A DNA stretch of 64,000 nt from Clostridium algifaecis (GTDB taxonomy: Bacteria; Bacillota; Clostridia; Clostridiales; Clostridiaceae). The notes under the pieces were generated by a model, which was not told where the DNA came from, made no database searches, and saw nothing but the letters and a program-made list of their open reading frames with translations. Position 1 is the stretch's first letter. Each line of letters opens with the position of its first letter. Below are positions 25,779 to 36,119 of the stretch, in pieces. The DNA lies in NCBI RefSeq assembly GCF_017874415.1, contig NZ_JAGGLM010000003.1:62001-126000 (forward strand), given 5' to 3'. The position numbers and the translations under genes are program-made.

Positions 25779-26387
25779 ATGTTAAAAAGAAATATTAAAA
25801 TAATAGCTGCTTTAACTATTTTAACTTCATTAAATATGAATTTCACGATTGTGCATGCTTCATCAGTCAAGATTAGCTCTACAATCAGTGAAACTACATT
25901 TAAAAACAATAATCACAGACATCATGATTACAAGCCACGTCTTGATAAACTGGTACATGATGGTGTTATAACTGAAAAGCAAGAAAATGCTGCACTAAAT
26001 TTAATAAAATCCGATGAATTCCACGAATTTATGAAAAAGAATCATAAATGTTCAAGAAATAATTTAGATGCTCTTGTTAAAAATGGAACTATAACGAGCA
26101 ATCAGGAAACTTCCATTAAAAAAGCATTTTTATCTTCAAAAAAACAGGGTAAAAAATTTAAAACTTCTTTTAACAATGAGCTTGATGCCCTTGTAAATAA
26201 AAAGATCATAAATGAGAAACAAAAGACAGCAGTACAAAATTCATTTATTGCTTGCAGGAAGGAACATATCAATAATTTAACTGTATTTTTTAAACATAAA
26301 TTTGACACTCTTGTGAATAATGGCACAATAACACAAAAGCAAGAGGACGCCATAATCAAAAGCTTAATAACTTTTAAACATAAATAA
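25779..26387 (+). CDS. Secreted helical repeat protein
   Basis: 202 residues with a signal peptide (about 1-28, cleavage near VHA-SS). The mature part has four repeats built on the pattern LD.LV..G.IT..QE.AI..., at about residues 51, 87, 126 and 167, separated by charged helices. The same motif occurs in short Clostridium exported proteins of the DUF2680/YckD kind; I do not know a function. A GGGAGG ribosome binding site precedes the ATG. The gene has its own strong terminator, so it is a single unit. Confidence 0.7.
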   Translation: MLKRNIKIIAALTILTSLNMNFTIVHASSVKISSTISETTFKNNNHRHHDYKPRLDKLVHDGVITEKQENAALNLIKSDEFHEFMKKNHKCSRNNLDALVKNGTITSNQETSIKKAFLSSKKQGKKFKTSFNNELDALVNKKIINEKQKTAVQNSFIACRKEHINNLTVFFKHKFDTLVNNGTITQKQEDAIIKSLITFKHK

Positions 26388-26395
26388 TAATATTA

Positions 26396-26428
26396 AATCC
26401 CCTTAATTATGATGATGTTAAGGGGATT
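26396..26428 (+). terminator. Terminator after the repeat protein
   Basis: 11-bp perfect stem AATCCCCTTAA / TTAAGGGGATT followed by ATATTTTTT. Confidence 0.88.
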
Positions 26429-26532
26429 ATATTTTTTGAAAATTTTGTAGAATAAAGCATTAACCTATGTTAATATATTATTCATAAAATAAAAATTAAT
26501 TCTAAGATCAAGTATAAGGGGGCATTAATAAA

Positions 26533-27987
26533 TTGAAATTTTGTGTTAAATGCGGAAATAAATTGGAAGATACTGATATGTTCTGTCCAAAATGCGGACA
26601 AAAATGTGGTGGACAAGTAAAAGAACAAAAGGATAGCAAGAGTGTAGAAGACACTCAAAGAATTAATACCAAACTTATAAATTCAAAAAGTACTGATTCT
26701 GAATTTGAAGAGGAATTTGATGATGAACCACTGGATGATGATATTTTTGATAAAATTAGGAGAAAATTAACTTCTTCAAAAAAGGTAATAGGAATTTCAA
26801 TAGCAGGAGTTTTATTCGCTTTTTTAATTGTATTTTTTTTAATAGGCAATTCAATGAGCAAACCTTCTGATGTGGTTTCAAAATTTCAAAAAGCAATTTC
26901 ATCGGATAATAAAGCACAATTAGTTGATATGCTTTATTGTACTGACAGCAGGTTAAAAATAGATGAAAACAGTGTACAACCTCTGATTACTTATTTTAAG
27001 GACAATCCTTCTTATTTAAATAAAGTTGTAAGTCAGTTAAATAATGAAGCAGCTAACTCAAATGAAATTTTTGATTCAAAGGCAAAATTTGATATAGTTT
27101 ATACAGGAAAAAAGTATTTGTTTTTTAAAAATTATAAATTAGCAATAAAGCCTTCTTTTATATCAGTAAGAACAGGAGCAAAAGATGTAGAATTTTCTTT
27201 AAATGGTACTCAAATAGCAAAGAGTGATTCAAAGAATTTTTCTAAACAGCTTGGACCTTTTATTCCGGGGAAATATAAACTTAATGCAAATTATAAAAAT
27301 AGCTTTCAAGCTTTAAATGAATCCCGTGATATAGACTTTATAAACTCAAATGAGGATAGCGTAAATGTAGAAGTGTTTACAGATCTTTCTTATGTGAATA
27401 TAAATAGCGACTATGAAAATGCAGAGATATTTTTGAACAATAAGGACACTGGAATCAAAGCAAAAGATGCAACTAATTTTGGACCACTTTCTAGTAATTC
27501 AGTTATATATGGCGTTGCTTCTGTAAATGGTCAAAAGTTAAGAAGCAGTGATTATGTAGTAAAACCAGGTGATAATTACGCAAAACTCGATTTTACCCAG
27601 TCTGAAAATAACATGGCAATGGATCAGTATAAAATGAGGAATTTAATATACTGGTATACATATTATTTTACAGAAGCTGTAAACAGCGGTGATTTTGAAA
27701 TAATTGAAAATTACCTGTATCCTGGAAGCTCCCTTTACAATGAGCAAAAAAGTTATGTTGCAACTACTTATGAAAAGGGCATAAAGGAAGATATAAAATC
27801 TTTCAACGTAACTTCTTACAACATAAGTGATGATAAAAGGTCAGGAACTGTAAGTACAGAAGAAGTTTATAATATATATCAAAAGGACAGCACAGAACCT
27901 AGCACCAAGACATTTCACTACACCTACACATTTATGTATAATGAAGAGTTTTCTGGATATCAACTTTCTGGTATAAAGGTTAACTAA
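26533..27987 (+). CDS. TcaA/YvbJ-like zinc-ribbon membrane protein
   Basis: 484 residues. An N-terminal zinc ribbon (CVKCG at 4-8, CPKCGQKC at 18-25), an acidic linker, one membrane helix (about 90-112), then an extracellular part with a helical domain (about 115-180), two beta-rich domains (about 185-350) and a C-terminal NTF2-like domain (about 365-484). This order is that of staphylococcal TcaA and Bacillus YvbJ, linked to glycopeptide response and cell envelope upkeep. Start TTG 26533 follows AAGGGGG. Single gene with terminator. Confidence 0.8.
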   Translation: MKFCVKCGNKLEDTDMFCPKCGQKCGGQVKEQKDSKSVEDTQRINTKLINSKSTDSEFEEEFDDEPLDDDIFDKIRRKLTSSKKVIGISIAGVLFAFLIVFFLIGNSMSKPSDVVSKFQKAISSDNKAQLVDMLYCTDSRLKIDENSVQPLITYFKDNPSYLNKVVSQLNNEAANSNEIFDSKAKFDIVYTGKKYLFFKNYKLAIKPSFISVRTGAKDVEFSLNGTQIAKSDSKNFSKQLGPFIPGKYKLNANYKNSFQALNESRDIDFINSNEDSVNVEVFTDLSYVNINSDYENAEIFLNNKDTGIKAKDATNFGPLSSNSVIYGVASVNGQKLRSSDYVVKPGDNYAKLDFTQSENNMAMDQYKMRNLIYWYTYYFTEAVNSGDFEIIENYLYPGSSLYNEQKSYVATTYEKGIKEDIKSFNVTSYNISDDKRSGTVSTEEVYNIYQKDSTEPSTKTFHYTYTFMYNEEFSGYQLSGIKVN

Positions 27988-28024
27988 TAACGTAAGTGGT
28001 GAATTACCCGATGTATATCTGGAA

Positions 28025-28072
28025 AATAAACAAGTTATAGCCATTTGTTAGAATCGCCATAACTTGTTTATT
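28025..28072 (+). terminator. Terminator after the TcaA-like gene
   Basis: 14-bp stem AATAAACAAGTTAT / ATAACTTGTTTATT with T-rich tail. Confidence 0.8.
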
Positions 28073-28193
28073 CTATAATCTTACTTTGTTTTTTGTATAT
28101 TAATCTAAGATAAAATACATATCTTTAATTTTACTCCAAAATTTAAATTACCTACAAAGCATCCATCACTCGATAGTATTTTCGTTCTAATAC

Positions 28194-29303
28194 TCAATTA
28201 TGAATTTTTTTATATTTATTACCTGTAATACAAAAACTAAGGACTTTAATTTTTGACGCAATACATATAGTTATATACGACATTATGAAAACAAATACAG
28301 GAGAAATAATTAAATACAAGTATGGATTTACAGGATATTTTTGAAAAATAATTAATCCAACATTTCTAAATAAAAAATGTACTAAATAAATCCCAAATGA
28401 TAAATACGAAAGATTTAAAATAATAGGTTTAATTTTTGCTGATAATTTATGCTTTTGTAATAATTGCTTAATAAAAATAAATAAAGTAATTGACATAACA
28501 ACTACATTTGGAGTTAAAAAGTCTTGGAAAAAAATATTTTTATTTCCTAATAAATTTTGATATTCATATCCACCTATTGCAGTTATCATCCATCCTATAA
28601 TAAAGAGAATAACTAAACTAATTGTATTAAAAGTTCTTTTACTATTTGCTAATTTATATCCTAGAATGAAATATCCAAGATATCCCGCAAGAATATTTAA
28701 ATCTGCATAATTAGCAAATTGTACTTTTGGTATAAATTGATGAATAAAAGGCATAAAAATACTGAAAAATGTCCAAATCAAGAGTGCATAATTAATAAGA
28801 GCTTTATTAGTTCTAGAAATAAAGCACCTAACAATTGGTAATATTAAATAAATAGCAATTAATGCATATAAATACCACAAATGTTCTGCATATCCTCTTG
28901 TTGAAAATATTGAAGCAATAAACTCTCTAATAATAGAATGTCCACCTTTAACACGACAATATGCAATAATATAAATTATATTCCATACTAAAAATGGTAT
29001 AAGAACTCTTGGTATTCTTTTTTTGAACAGATATTTTAATGAAATATTTTTATCATTTTTCAATAACAAAGCTCCTGATATCATAAAAAAAATAGGAACG
29101 TTGAACCTAGTGAAAGTATTTAAAATATTATCTATGTGCCAAAGCAATGTACCTTGATATTTTAAATATTCATCTACACTAAAATGTCCAAATGAATGAT
29201 TTAATATAACTGCAAGCATTGCTATGACACGTAGAACATCAAAATATTCAATTCTTTGAGTTTCTTTTGCCTTAAATTTATTTGCTATTTCCAACAAAAT
29301 CAT
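28194..29303 (-). CDS. Membrane acyltransferase (acyltransferase_3 family)
   Basis: 369 residues with about ten membrane helices, of the family that O-acetylates surface polysaccharides. The N-terminal RIEYFDVLRVIAMLAVILNHS holds the family histidine; further matches are the RFNVPIFFMISGALLL helix near 66 and FGIYLVHFLF near 320. ATG 29303 abuts GGAG, so TTG 29297, six bases after it, may be the true start. It is the downstream end of the surface-polysaccharide block. Confidence 0.85.
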   Translation of the reverse strand: MILLEIANKFKAKETQRIEYFDVLRVIAMLAVILNHSFGHFSVDEYLKYQGTLLWHIDNILNTFTRFNVPIFFMISGALLLKNDKNISLKYLFKKRIPRVLIPFLVWNIIYIIAYCRVKGGHSIIREFIASIFSTRGYAEHLWYLYALIAIYLILPIVRCFISRTNKALINYALLIWTFFSIFMPFIHQFIPKVQFANYADLNILAGYLGYFILGYKLANSKRTFNTISLVILFIIGWMITAIGGYEYQNLLGNKNIFFQDFLTPNVVVMSITLFIFIKQLLQKHKLSAKIKPIILNLSYLSFGIYLVHFLFRNVGLIIFQKYPVNPYLYLIISPVFVFIMSYITICIASKIKVLSFCITGNKYKKIHN

Positions 29304-29552
29304 CTCCTATATGTATATGATATATAAAATTAATTTAATATTTGCTAATAAATTAGCTATATCATTAGTATTTTGTCCATTATCCCATAATTTTTTTGCA
29401 AACCGCCAGATCCTAGAAAAATGCTATGCATTTATTTTTTCCGCTGTCTATTTGACAGGGAGCAGTTCATTCATTTTGAGACAGCTCATTTTTAATTACA
29501 CGAAATTTTTCAATTTCAATATTTAATATAATAAAGTTTTAGCAATAAGATT
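29304..29552. other. Intergenic; possible IS3-type end remnant
   Basis: 249 bp without a believable gene. On the minus strand the segment near 29475-29450 reads TGAACTGCTCCCTGTCAA followed by ATAGACAG, like the terminal repeat of IS150-group elements. The neighbouring sequence does not translate into a recognisable transposase. Confidence 0.35.
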
Positions 29553-30783
29553 TTATTTATTCTTTAAATAGTTATACCTTATTATATAATCTGATGCATT
29601 CAGCTGATTTTTTGCTTCATTTATTTTTTTCAAATCATTGGATAATATTTTTCCGCTATCTAAATTATAAGTAGTATTATTCTTTTTGTCATAAAAATTT
29701 CTTCCATAAACATAACTGCCATCTCTTAAAACTACTAAATGATTTTTATTATCTAGAACACTACTTCCAAAGTGTTTAATTCCATTTATATCATATAAAT
29801 CAAATACTGTTGGCATAACATCAACTTCTCCAACACTATTATGATTTATTCCCTTCATCTTAGTATCAGATAATCTCATTATTAAAGGTACTTTTTGATA
29901 ATCTTGCCACTGATAATCCTTATTCAAATCTTTTTTAATTGTTTTTTCAATATTGTCTTTATCACTTATTGTCATAGCATTATGATCACCATAAATCATA
30001 AGAATACTGTTATCCAGTACACCACTAGTTTGCAACTTTTGTTTATAAAATTTCCAAGTTGTTTATCTGTATAATTTATAGCATTATAATAAGCTAATGT
30101 AGAATATCTGGATTACAAAAGTCATTGTTAACTTTAAATGGAGAATGGCTGGTTAAAGTTATAGTAAAATCATAAAATGGTTTCTTATTTTTCTTAATAA
30201 TATCAACATTTTGATTAAAAAGACTTTTATCTGATAAACCCATATCTATCATGTCATCGTTTTTTAACTTCTCTACTGAATAAAATTTATTAAATCCATA
30301 TTTATTGTAAACACTATTTCTATTCCAAAACGAAGCTTTATTTCCATGGACAGCAAAAGTATTATATTCCATTGAATCCATTACCTTTGGAAGCGCCTCA
30401 AATTCATTATTATACTTAGTCATATATACAGAACTATTTTCTAGTGGATATAAAGAAGTATTTGTAAGTAATTCTGCATCAGATGTATGTCCCAAAGATA
30501 TTTGATAATAACAATTATCAAAATATAAACTCTGTGAAATAAGTTTATTTAAATTAGGGGTTATTTCCTTTCCATTATATTTTCTATTTATTACAAACTG
30601 CTGAAGTGATTCTACTTGAATAATTATAAGATTTTTTCCTTTATATTGACTATTACTATAATTGCTTGTCTTAAAATTATTGTCTATCATTTGCTTATCA
30701 TAACTTGTTAATTTAGTAAAATTAGTATTATTTTTAACATAATTAAAATCATCAATAAACGTAGAAGCTATAAATCCAAATGA
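29553..30783 (-). pseudogene. Decayed LTA-synthase-like phosphoglycerol transferase
   Basis: Three frames in sequence encode the extracellular sulfatase-fold domain of an LtaS-like enzyme: NLIIIQVESLQ, the GHTSDAELLTNTS motif with the catalytic threonine, AVHGNKASFWNR, then after a shift near 30100 NAINYTDKQLGNF, and after a second shift near 30045 QTSGVLDNS and MIYGDHN. The N-terminal membrane part is missing: the reading frame emerges directly from the 3' end of the acetyltransferase gene at 30768. The enzyme would have added glycerol-phosphate to a surface polymer. It is clearly inactive. Confidence 0.85.
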
Positions 30784-31382
30784 TTAATAATATTATCATC
30801 TGCACTGCTATAAAGATAATCTATATTGTTTTTAATAAATTTTATATCAATTTTACTAAAGTCTAATTTTAACATTTTATCTATAGTATCTTTATTAAAT
30901 CTATATTTAACAACTTTTGCTGGATTTCCACAAACTATTGCATAAGGGGGAACATCTTTAGTAACAACACTTCCTGCACCTATTATGGCACCTTGTCCTA
31001 TTGTAACATTACTTAAAATTATAGAATTCATTCCAATCCAAACATCATCTTTTACAACTATTTTACCTTTAGAATAAGCTTCAATTGTGTTCTCTTTTAA
31101 TGCCATTACCTTAAAAGGATATGTAGAAAAATATCTATAATTATGATTTCCACCTAAAATAAATCTTACATTTGAAGCAATAGATACAAAATTTCCAATT
31201 TCTAATCCTTCATTTTTACTTTTCCATGCTTCAACTATTATAGGACCATATGACATTTTCCCAATTTTCACACTCTTAATTGGAAAAATATTGGATGCAT
31301 TAATAAAATTGTGTTTATTCATTGCTCTAAACTTTTTTTTAAAAAAATATAGCTTAAAATAATATTTTAGAAAACCAAACAT
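30768..31382 (-). CDS. Hexapeptide-repeat O-acetyltransferase (CatB/XAT-like)
   Basis: 204 residues of left-handed beta-helix acetyltransferase. A LEIGNFVSIASNVRFILGGNHNYR stretch carries the catalytic histidine (about 75-98). Hexapeptide repeats follow (IVVKDDVWIGMNSIILSNVTIGQGAIIGAGSVV, about 118-150), then the VPPYAIVCGNPAKVVKYRF closing motif. It probably acetylates a sugar of the polymer made by this cluster. GGAG lies eight bases before the ATG. Its tail overlaps the LtaS remnant. Confidence 0.88.
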   Translation of the reverse strand: MFGFLKYYFKLYFFKKKFRAMNKHNFINASNIFPIKSVKIGKMSYGPIIVEAWKSKNEGLEIGNFVSIASNVRFILGGNHNYRYFSTYPFKVMALKENTIEAYSKGKIVVKDDVWIGMNSIILSNVTIGQGAIIGAGSVVTKDVPPYAIVCGNPAKVVKYRFNKDTIDKMLKLDFSKIDIKFIKNNIDYLYSSADDNIINHLDL

Positions 31383-31412
31383 AAAATTTCTCCTTTTATT
31401 CTAATGTATAAT

Positions 31413-32522
31413 CTATTTTTCATTTAACTGTTTAAGTATTTTATTACAAATATTAGGCCAATAAAATTTATTATATGCATATTCCTGTACTGCATAACAA
31501 TTTTTGTTTAATTTATTAACATTATTACAATTTTTTACCAAATAATTTCCTAATTCGTCAGCATTATCAATTGCAAATATGCTGCCATAAGTTTCAGAAT
31601 CTGTTATATCCCTAGCAGCTTCAACATTTGATGAAATTATATAGCAACCATTCTTCATTGCTTCTAGAAATACTAATCCAAAGCTTTCATATCGTGATGT
31701 CAAACAAAATATTTTTGATTTTCTATATTCTTCATTTAACTTATTTCTATCATAAATTGGTCCTGTAAATGTTATTTTTTCTTTCAATTGAGGATTTTCT
31801 TTATAAAATTTTTTTATATAATTCCTAAAATCATTTTCGATAGGACCAACTATTTTTAATTTCCAATTTTCAATTTTACTTTCAGCTAACTTAAATCCTT
31901 CCAATAAAACTTCTGTAGCTTTTTCATATGTTCCTATCCTTCCAACAGTACATATTATATTTTCTTTTTCATCATATTTAATCAATTCTCTATTTTCATA
32001 ATCGTAGAATCCATTAGGAATATACTTTACATTTACTTTCCAATTATTTCTTAAATAATTATATATATTTAACGTTTCAATACTTAAAAGATCAAGTTTA
32101 TTAAAAATTAATCTTTTAAGTTTAGCTTTTATTCCATTTGAACAAGGGTTAGTACTATTTTTTATGCGATAGTCAGCATCTAATTTTAAATACACTTTTC
32201 CTTTTTTATTTAAAAATTTATATACATATATCCATAAAGCTGTTCTTTTAGAAAAATGAAATAGATGTAAAATATCTATTTTTCTTGAATTTTTAAACAA
32301 ATAAATTACTCCATCTAGAATAGATTTACCTGTATATTTTTTTATAAAATCTATTTTTAAACCTTTAACTTCATTATTTAAATAAGGATATTCTCCATTT
32401 TTATAACAAACTATGGTAGAATTAATTCCAAATTTTTGATACATAATATATGGAATCATTCCTACATCCTTAATTAAATGTACATTTTCTGTTTCTGGAA
32501 ATATGGTAACAAAATTCATCAT
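31413..32522 (-). CDS. Glycosyltransferase family 4
   Basis: 369-residue GT-B enzyme. The C-terminal Rossmann half has ICTVGRIGTYEKATEVLLEGF (about 190-210) and the nucleotide-sugar site SRYESFGLVFLEAMKNGCYII (about 278-298) with the E-x7-E pattern. No membrane segment, so it works on the inner face of the membrane on a lipid-linked intermediate. ATG 32522 begins right after the wzx stop. Donor and acceptor sugars are unknown. Confidence 0.88.
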   Translation of the reverse strand: MMNFVTIFPETENVHLIKDVGMIPYIMYQKFGINSTIVCYKNGEYPYLNNEVKGLKIDFIKKYTGKSILDGVIYLFKNSRKIDILHLFHFSKRTALWIYVYKFLNKKGKVYLKLDADYRIKNSTNPCSNGIKAKLKRLIFNKLDLLSIETLNIYNYLRNNWKVNVKYIPNGFYDYENRELIKYDEKENIICTVGRIGTYEKATEVLLEGFKLAESKIENWKLKIVGPIENDFRNYIKKFYKENPQLKEKITFTGPIYDRNKLNEEYRKSKIFCLTSRYESFGLVFLEAMKNGCYIISSNVEAARDITDSETYGSIFAIDNADELGNYLVKNCNNVNKLNKNCYAVQEYAYNKFYWPNICNKILKQLNEK

Positions 32523-32523
32523 T

Positions 32524-33975
32524 TTATTCTTCCTTTGTTAACAAATTTGACTTCAATTCACTTATCGTAACAGTTTTGCTCATAAATAATAATATAATAT
32601 AAATTATAACACCTATTATAGATAGAATTACAGCATTAGACGTTAATTGCTTAAAATAGTATATAAATACACACATAATTATTGAGTTAAAAATTATTTT
32701 AATTATAAAATAATTCTCATATTTAAATTTAATCTTAATTCTACTTGCCTTATACATTAATATTAGATTTATAAATTCACTTATTAATAAGTTTATAGAA
32801 GCACCCTCAATTCCCCATTTTCTTATAAATATTAAATTTGAAATAATATTATAAGTAGAAGATATAAAAACTACATTCATATATTTTTTTTGTAAATTCC
32901 ATGCACTTAATCCATATCCATATATTTCTCTTATATATAATGCTGCAACATATATCATTAATATAGTAAAAATTTTATACGCCGATAAATATCTATTTCC
33001 ATATAAAGTTATAATAATTTCTTTATTTAAAACTAAAGATACAGCTATTAATGGTATTATCATTATGTATATATATTTTCGTATATTATTAAATAATTTT
33101 GACAACAAATCATATTTTTTATCATTATAATATTTGACAAATAATGGGTATATTGGTGTAAATAAAATACCTACTATCATTATAAATGCACTTACTATTT
33201 TATAAACAGAATTATACAAACCTATTTCGTAATCAGATCTCATAAATCCAAGCATTAATGTAGCTATACTAGAATTTATTGCAGCAAAAACTCCGGAAAA
33301 AAAGAATGGCCATGCACTTTTTATAAGATATTTATAACTTTTTATATCAAATATAAATTTAATTTTTAGATTATAATATTTTTTCATTATATTAATTAAA
33401 TATACACTGCTCAATAATGTTGCTATAAACATATATAAAGCTACATAGTATATGTTACTAATCTTTAATACTATTATTGATATAATTACTAATAATGAAT
33501 ATATAAGATTCTTAATTATTATAGATCTAGAATTATATTGCATTTCTTCATTAGCATTAAAAATCCAATCCACATATATAGCAATTGGGAAAACCGTCAA
33601 ACCGTAGAATAATATATTTAATTTATAAATCATGCTTTTATGTATAAATATAACTAATATAATTATTAATATGTATGATATAGAAGCTAAAATTAGCCTT
33701 AAGCTCAATATAGTATTTATTTTTAAATTATTATTATCATTTGACCTAGCTATTTCAATAGTTCCAAAAGTTTGCAATCCAAAACTAGCCAATGTTATAA
33801 AATAAGATACTATAATATTTGAAAAATTTATTATTCCAAAATTACTAGGTCCAAAATAACGTGCTATATATACAGTAGCAACAAACATCATAAGTTGACC
33901 AACAATATTTGCACAAGTTAATGATATAAAATTTTTTACTACCTTATTTAATTTCAAATTAAGCCTACTTAACAT
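32524..33975 (-). CDS. wzx: Wzx-type flippase for lipid-linked oligosaccharide
   Basis: 483 residues with 12-14 membrane helices, of the MOP exporter superfamily that turns undecaprenyl-linked repeat units to the outer face. N-terminal NFISLTCANIVGQLMMFVATVYIARYFGPSNFGIINF is the usual polysaccharide-synthase signature. ATG 33975 has AAGGTGG upstream; the longer frame adds 15 residues without support. Strongly A+T-rich like its neighbours. Confidence 0.9.
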   Translation of the reverse strand: MLSRLNLKLNKVVKNFISLTCANIVGQLMMFVATVYIARYFGPSNFGIINFSNIIVSYFITLASFGLQTFGTIEIARSNDNNNLKINTILSLRLILASISYILIIILVIFIHKSMIYKLNILFYGLTVFPIAIYVDWIFNANEEMQYNSRSIIIKNLIYSLLVIISIIVLKISNIYYVALYMFIATLLSSVYLINIMKKYYNLKIKFIFDIKSYKYLIKSAWPFFFSGVFAAINSSIATLMLGFMRSDYEIGLYNSVYKIVSAFIMIVGILFTPIYPLFVKYYNDKKYDLLSKLFNNIRKYIYIMIIPLIAVSLVLNKEIIITLYGNRYLSAYKIFTILMIYVAALYIREIYGYGLSAWNLQKKYMNVVFISSTYNIISNLIFIRKWGIEGASINLLISEFINLILMYKASRIKIKFKYENYFIIKIIFNSIIMCVFIYYFKQLTSNAVILSIIGVIIYIILLFMSKTVTISELKSNLLTKEE

Positions 33976-34101
33976 ATAATAATCCACCTTAAAATTTAAA
34001 TTAACCCGTAATGACAGCATTTACCTTATCTATTTTTTCATTTAAAATGTACTCAAAATATCTAACAAATCTATTATCCCATTCGATTAAAAAATCTAAT
34101 T

Positions 34102-35226
34102 TTATAATAACTTTCTCTTATTTTTAATGATATTTCTATATATTTCCATATGTTTTTCAACTATATTTTCCCAGCTAAATTTAAAATCTGAATTAACTTT
34201 ATAGTTTTTAATACCTTCTTGTTGATTTAATTCTATAATGTTTTTTAAAGTTTGTATATCATCATAGCTATTCAAATAAGTAATATTTAAACCGTTAAAT
34301 ACTTTTCTTCCATTTCTCATTGTTGTAACAATATGTTTTCCTTCTTGTATAGATGCAAGAAAGCTTCCATTTTTACTTGATAGTCCATTTACAAATGGTA
34401 AAACCATAAAATCTGAAGCATTAATATATTTTCCAACATCTTGTGATTTAAGATAGCCTGTAATATAAATATAATCATTTAAATCAAGTTTATTTATTAA
34501 ATTAATTATAGAATTGTGATATTCATCATCTTTTTTTAATTCTCCAATTATTAAAAACATAGTCTTTAATTTATTTTGCTCTTTTAAATTATTAATGGCA
34601 TAAAGTATAGATTCAATACCTTTTGTTCTATTTATAAATCCGAAATACCCTAATATTCTATTGCAATTGTTTTTTAATATTTCATTTCTTATTACATCTC
34701 TATCTTTTTTGTCAATATTAGATTTGGGTATATTAGAACCAATGTTTACATAATAAAAATCTCTTTTTCTTAAAAACTTTACTTTTTTTATATCGGATAT
34801 ATAATGTTTATCAACAACTATTATAGCATCAGACAAAAATATATTAGGCCATATTCTTAGCTTTCCTAAGGTGCTGTTGTCACTATATTCATGAATTGTA
34901 GTGATAATCTTATATTTTTTATGCAAAAAATATGGTAACATATTTATCATTATATTTTTCTTATAAGCTAGAGTCGGATATTGAATGTGTACAATATCAG
35001 GATTTATGTCATTAATCTTATTTATTATCTTCTTTAATTCACTATTATCCCAATTTTTAACTATATCATAAATTTTATATTTATTATTTTTATCTATTCC
35101 CTTTGTAGTTATAACACTTAAATTAATTTCTTCAACTTGACTTAAATAATTACATAATATATTACTATAATCACCCACGCCACATTTTATAGGTGGAAAT
35201 GTTCCTGTTATCATACATACTTTCAT
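34102..35226 (-). CDS. Glycosyltransferase family 4
   Basis: 374 residues. GT-B fold with N-terminal MITGTFPPIKCGVGDYS glycine-rich loop and a C-terminal GYFGFINRTKGIESILYAI donor-binding start (about 208-226). The usual E-x7-E is less clear (FLASIQEGKHIV near 305). Its ATG overlaps the stop of the GT2 gene by four bases (ATGA), showing translational coupling. Confidence 0.85.
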   Translation of the reverse strand: MKVCMITGTFPPIKCGVGDYSNILCNYLSQVEEINLSVITTKGIDKNNKYKIYDIVKNWDNSELKKIINKINDINPDIVHIQYPTLAYKKNIMINMLPYFLHKKYKIITTIHEYSDNSTLGKLRIWPNIFLSDAIIVVDKHYISDIKKVKFLRKRDFYYVNIGSNIPKSNIDKKDRDVIRNEILKNNCNRILGYFGFINRTKGIESILYAINNLKEQNKLKTMFLIIGELKKDDEYHNSIINLINKLDLNDYIYITGYLKSQDVGKYINASDFMVLPFVNGLSSKNGSFLASIQEGKHIVTTMRNGRKVFNGLNITYLNSYDDIQTLKNIIELNQQEGIKNYKVNSDFKFSWENIVEKHMEIYRNIIKNKRKLL

Positions 35227-36119
35227 AATTTTGCTACTCCCATAATATTATTCTTAATACTATAAAAAGTATATTTAATAATTTTCTTTTTTTCGTTATC
35301 TCTTTCTATAATAGCTTTTATAAATTTCAAGAATAATCTAAGTCTAATATAAAAATACATAAATATTTTATTTAATAATCTAAAATTTTTTGTTATAAGA
35401 TAATTTCTATTTCTATCATAATAATAGCCAACTACATTATTTATTTGCTTAGTTGACGAAGATACTTTATGATATATTTTTGCATACGGTGTATATACAA
35501 TTTTAAATCCTTTACTCTTTATTTTTATATTCCAATCAGTTTCTTCATAATATAAAAAATATTTTTCGTCCATTAATCCTGCAAGTTCTATAGCTCTTCT
35601 GCTAACAAGCATCATACATCCTGTAACATATTGAGTCTTCGCTATTACATCATATTGTCCATTGTCTATTTCATTAACTCCTATATGCTTCGTTCTTCCT
35701 GTATAACTATTTAATTTTCCTCCTGCATACCATATTAACCTTGGATTATAATAATAGTATATTTTTCCTCCAACTATTCCTATGTTTTTATCACTTTTAG
35801 CACACTTAACCAAATTGTCTAAAAAATCATATTCTACTAAAGTATCATTATTTAACAATAATACATAATCTGCTTTATTATTTAATGCATACTTTATTCC
35901 TAAATTGTTTCCCCCAGCAAATCCTAAATTCTTTTTTGACTCTATAATTTTACAATCATTTAATTTCTTTTTTAAGATTTCAACTGAATTATCAGAAGAT
36001 GCATTATCAACTATTATGATTTTATAATTAGAATAATTTACTTTTTTTAAACTATCCACACATTCTATTGTATCTTTATATCCATTATAATTAACTAAAA
36101 TTACGTATACTAATGGCAT
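35223..36119 (-). CDS. Glycosyltransferase family 2 (rhamnosyltransferase-like)
   Basis: 298 residues of GT-A fold. YVILVNYNGYKDTIECVDSLKK at the N terminus, VDNASSDNS near 36, the LLLNNDTLV metal-binding region (about 89-97) and YFLYYEETDWNIKIKSKG with catalytic acid (about 190-207). This layout matches rhamnosyl-type GT2 enzymes, and dTDP-rhamnose can be made by rfbBADC at 21-24 kb. ATG 36119 has AAGGGA upstream; the GTG 30 bases earlier is less likely. Confidence 0.87.
   Translation of the reverse strand: MPLVYVILVNYNGYKDTIECVDSLKKVNYSNYKIIIVDNASSDNSVEILKKKLNDCKIIESKKNLGFAGGNNLGIKYALNNKADYVLLLNNDTLVEYDFLDNLVKCAKSDKNIGIVGGKIYYYYNPRLIWYAGGKLNSYTGRTKHIGVNEIDNGQYDVIAKTQYVTGCMMLVSRRAIELAGLMDEKYFLYYEETDWNIKIKSKGFKIVYTPYAKIYHKVSSSTKQINNVVGYYYDRNRNYLITKNFRLLNKIFMYFYIRLRLFLKFIKAIIERDNEKKKIIKYTFYSIKNNIMGVAKL

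Noticed and set aside
29311-29526. 71-codon plus-strand frame in the gap after the acyltransferase
   Set aside because: No ribosome binding site, odd composition and overlap with the possible IS-end remnant.
30094-30690. Separate sulfatase gene
   Set aside because: It is the middle part of one decayed LTA-synthase-like gene; the rest of the domain continues in other frames on both sides.
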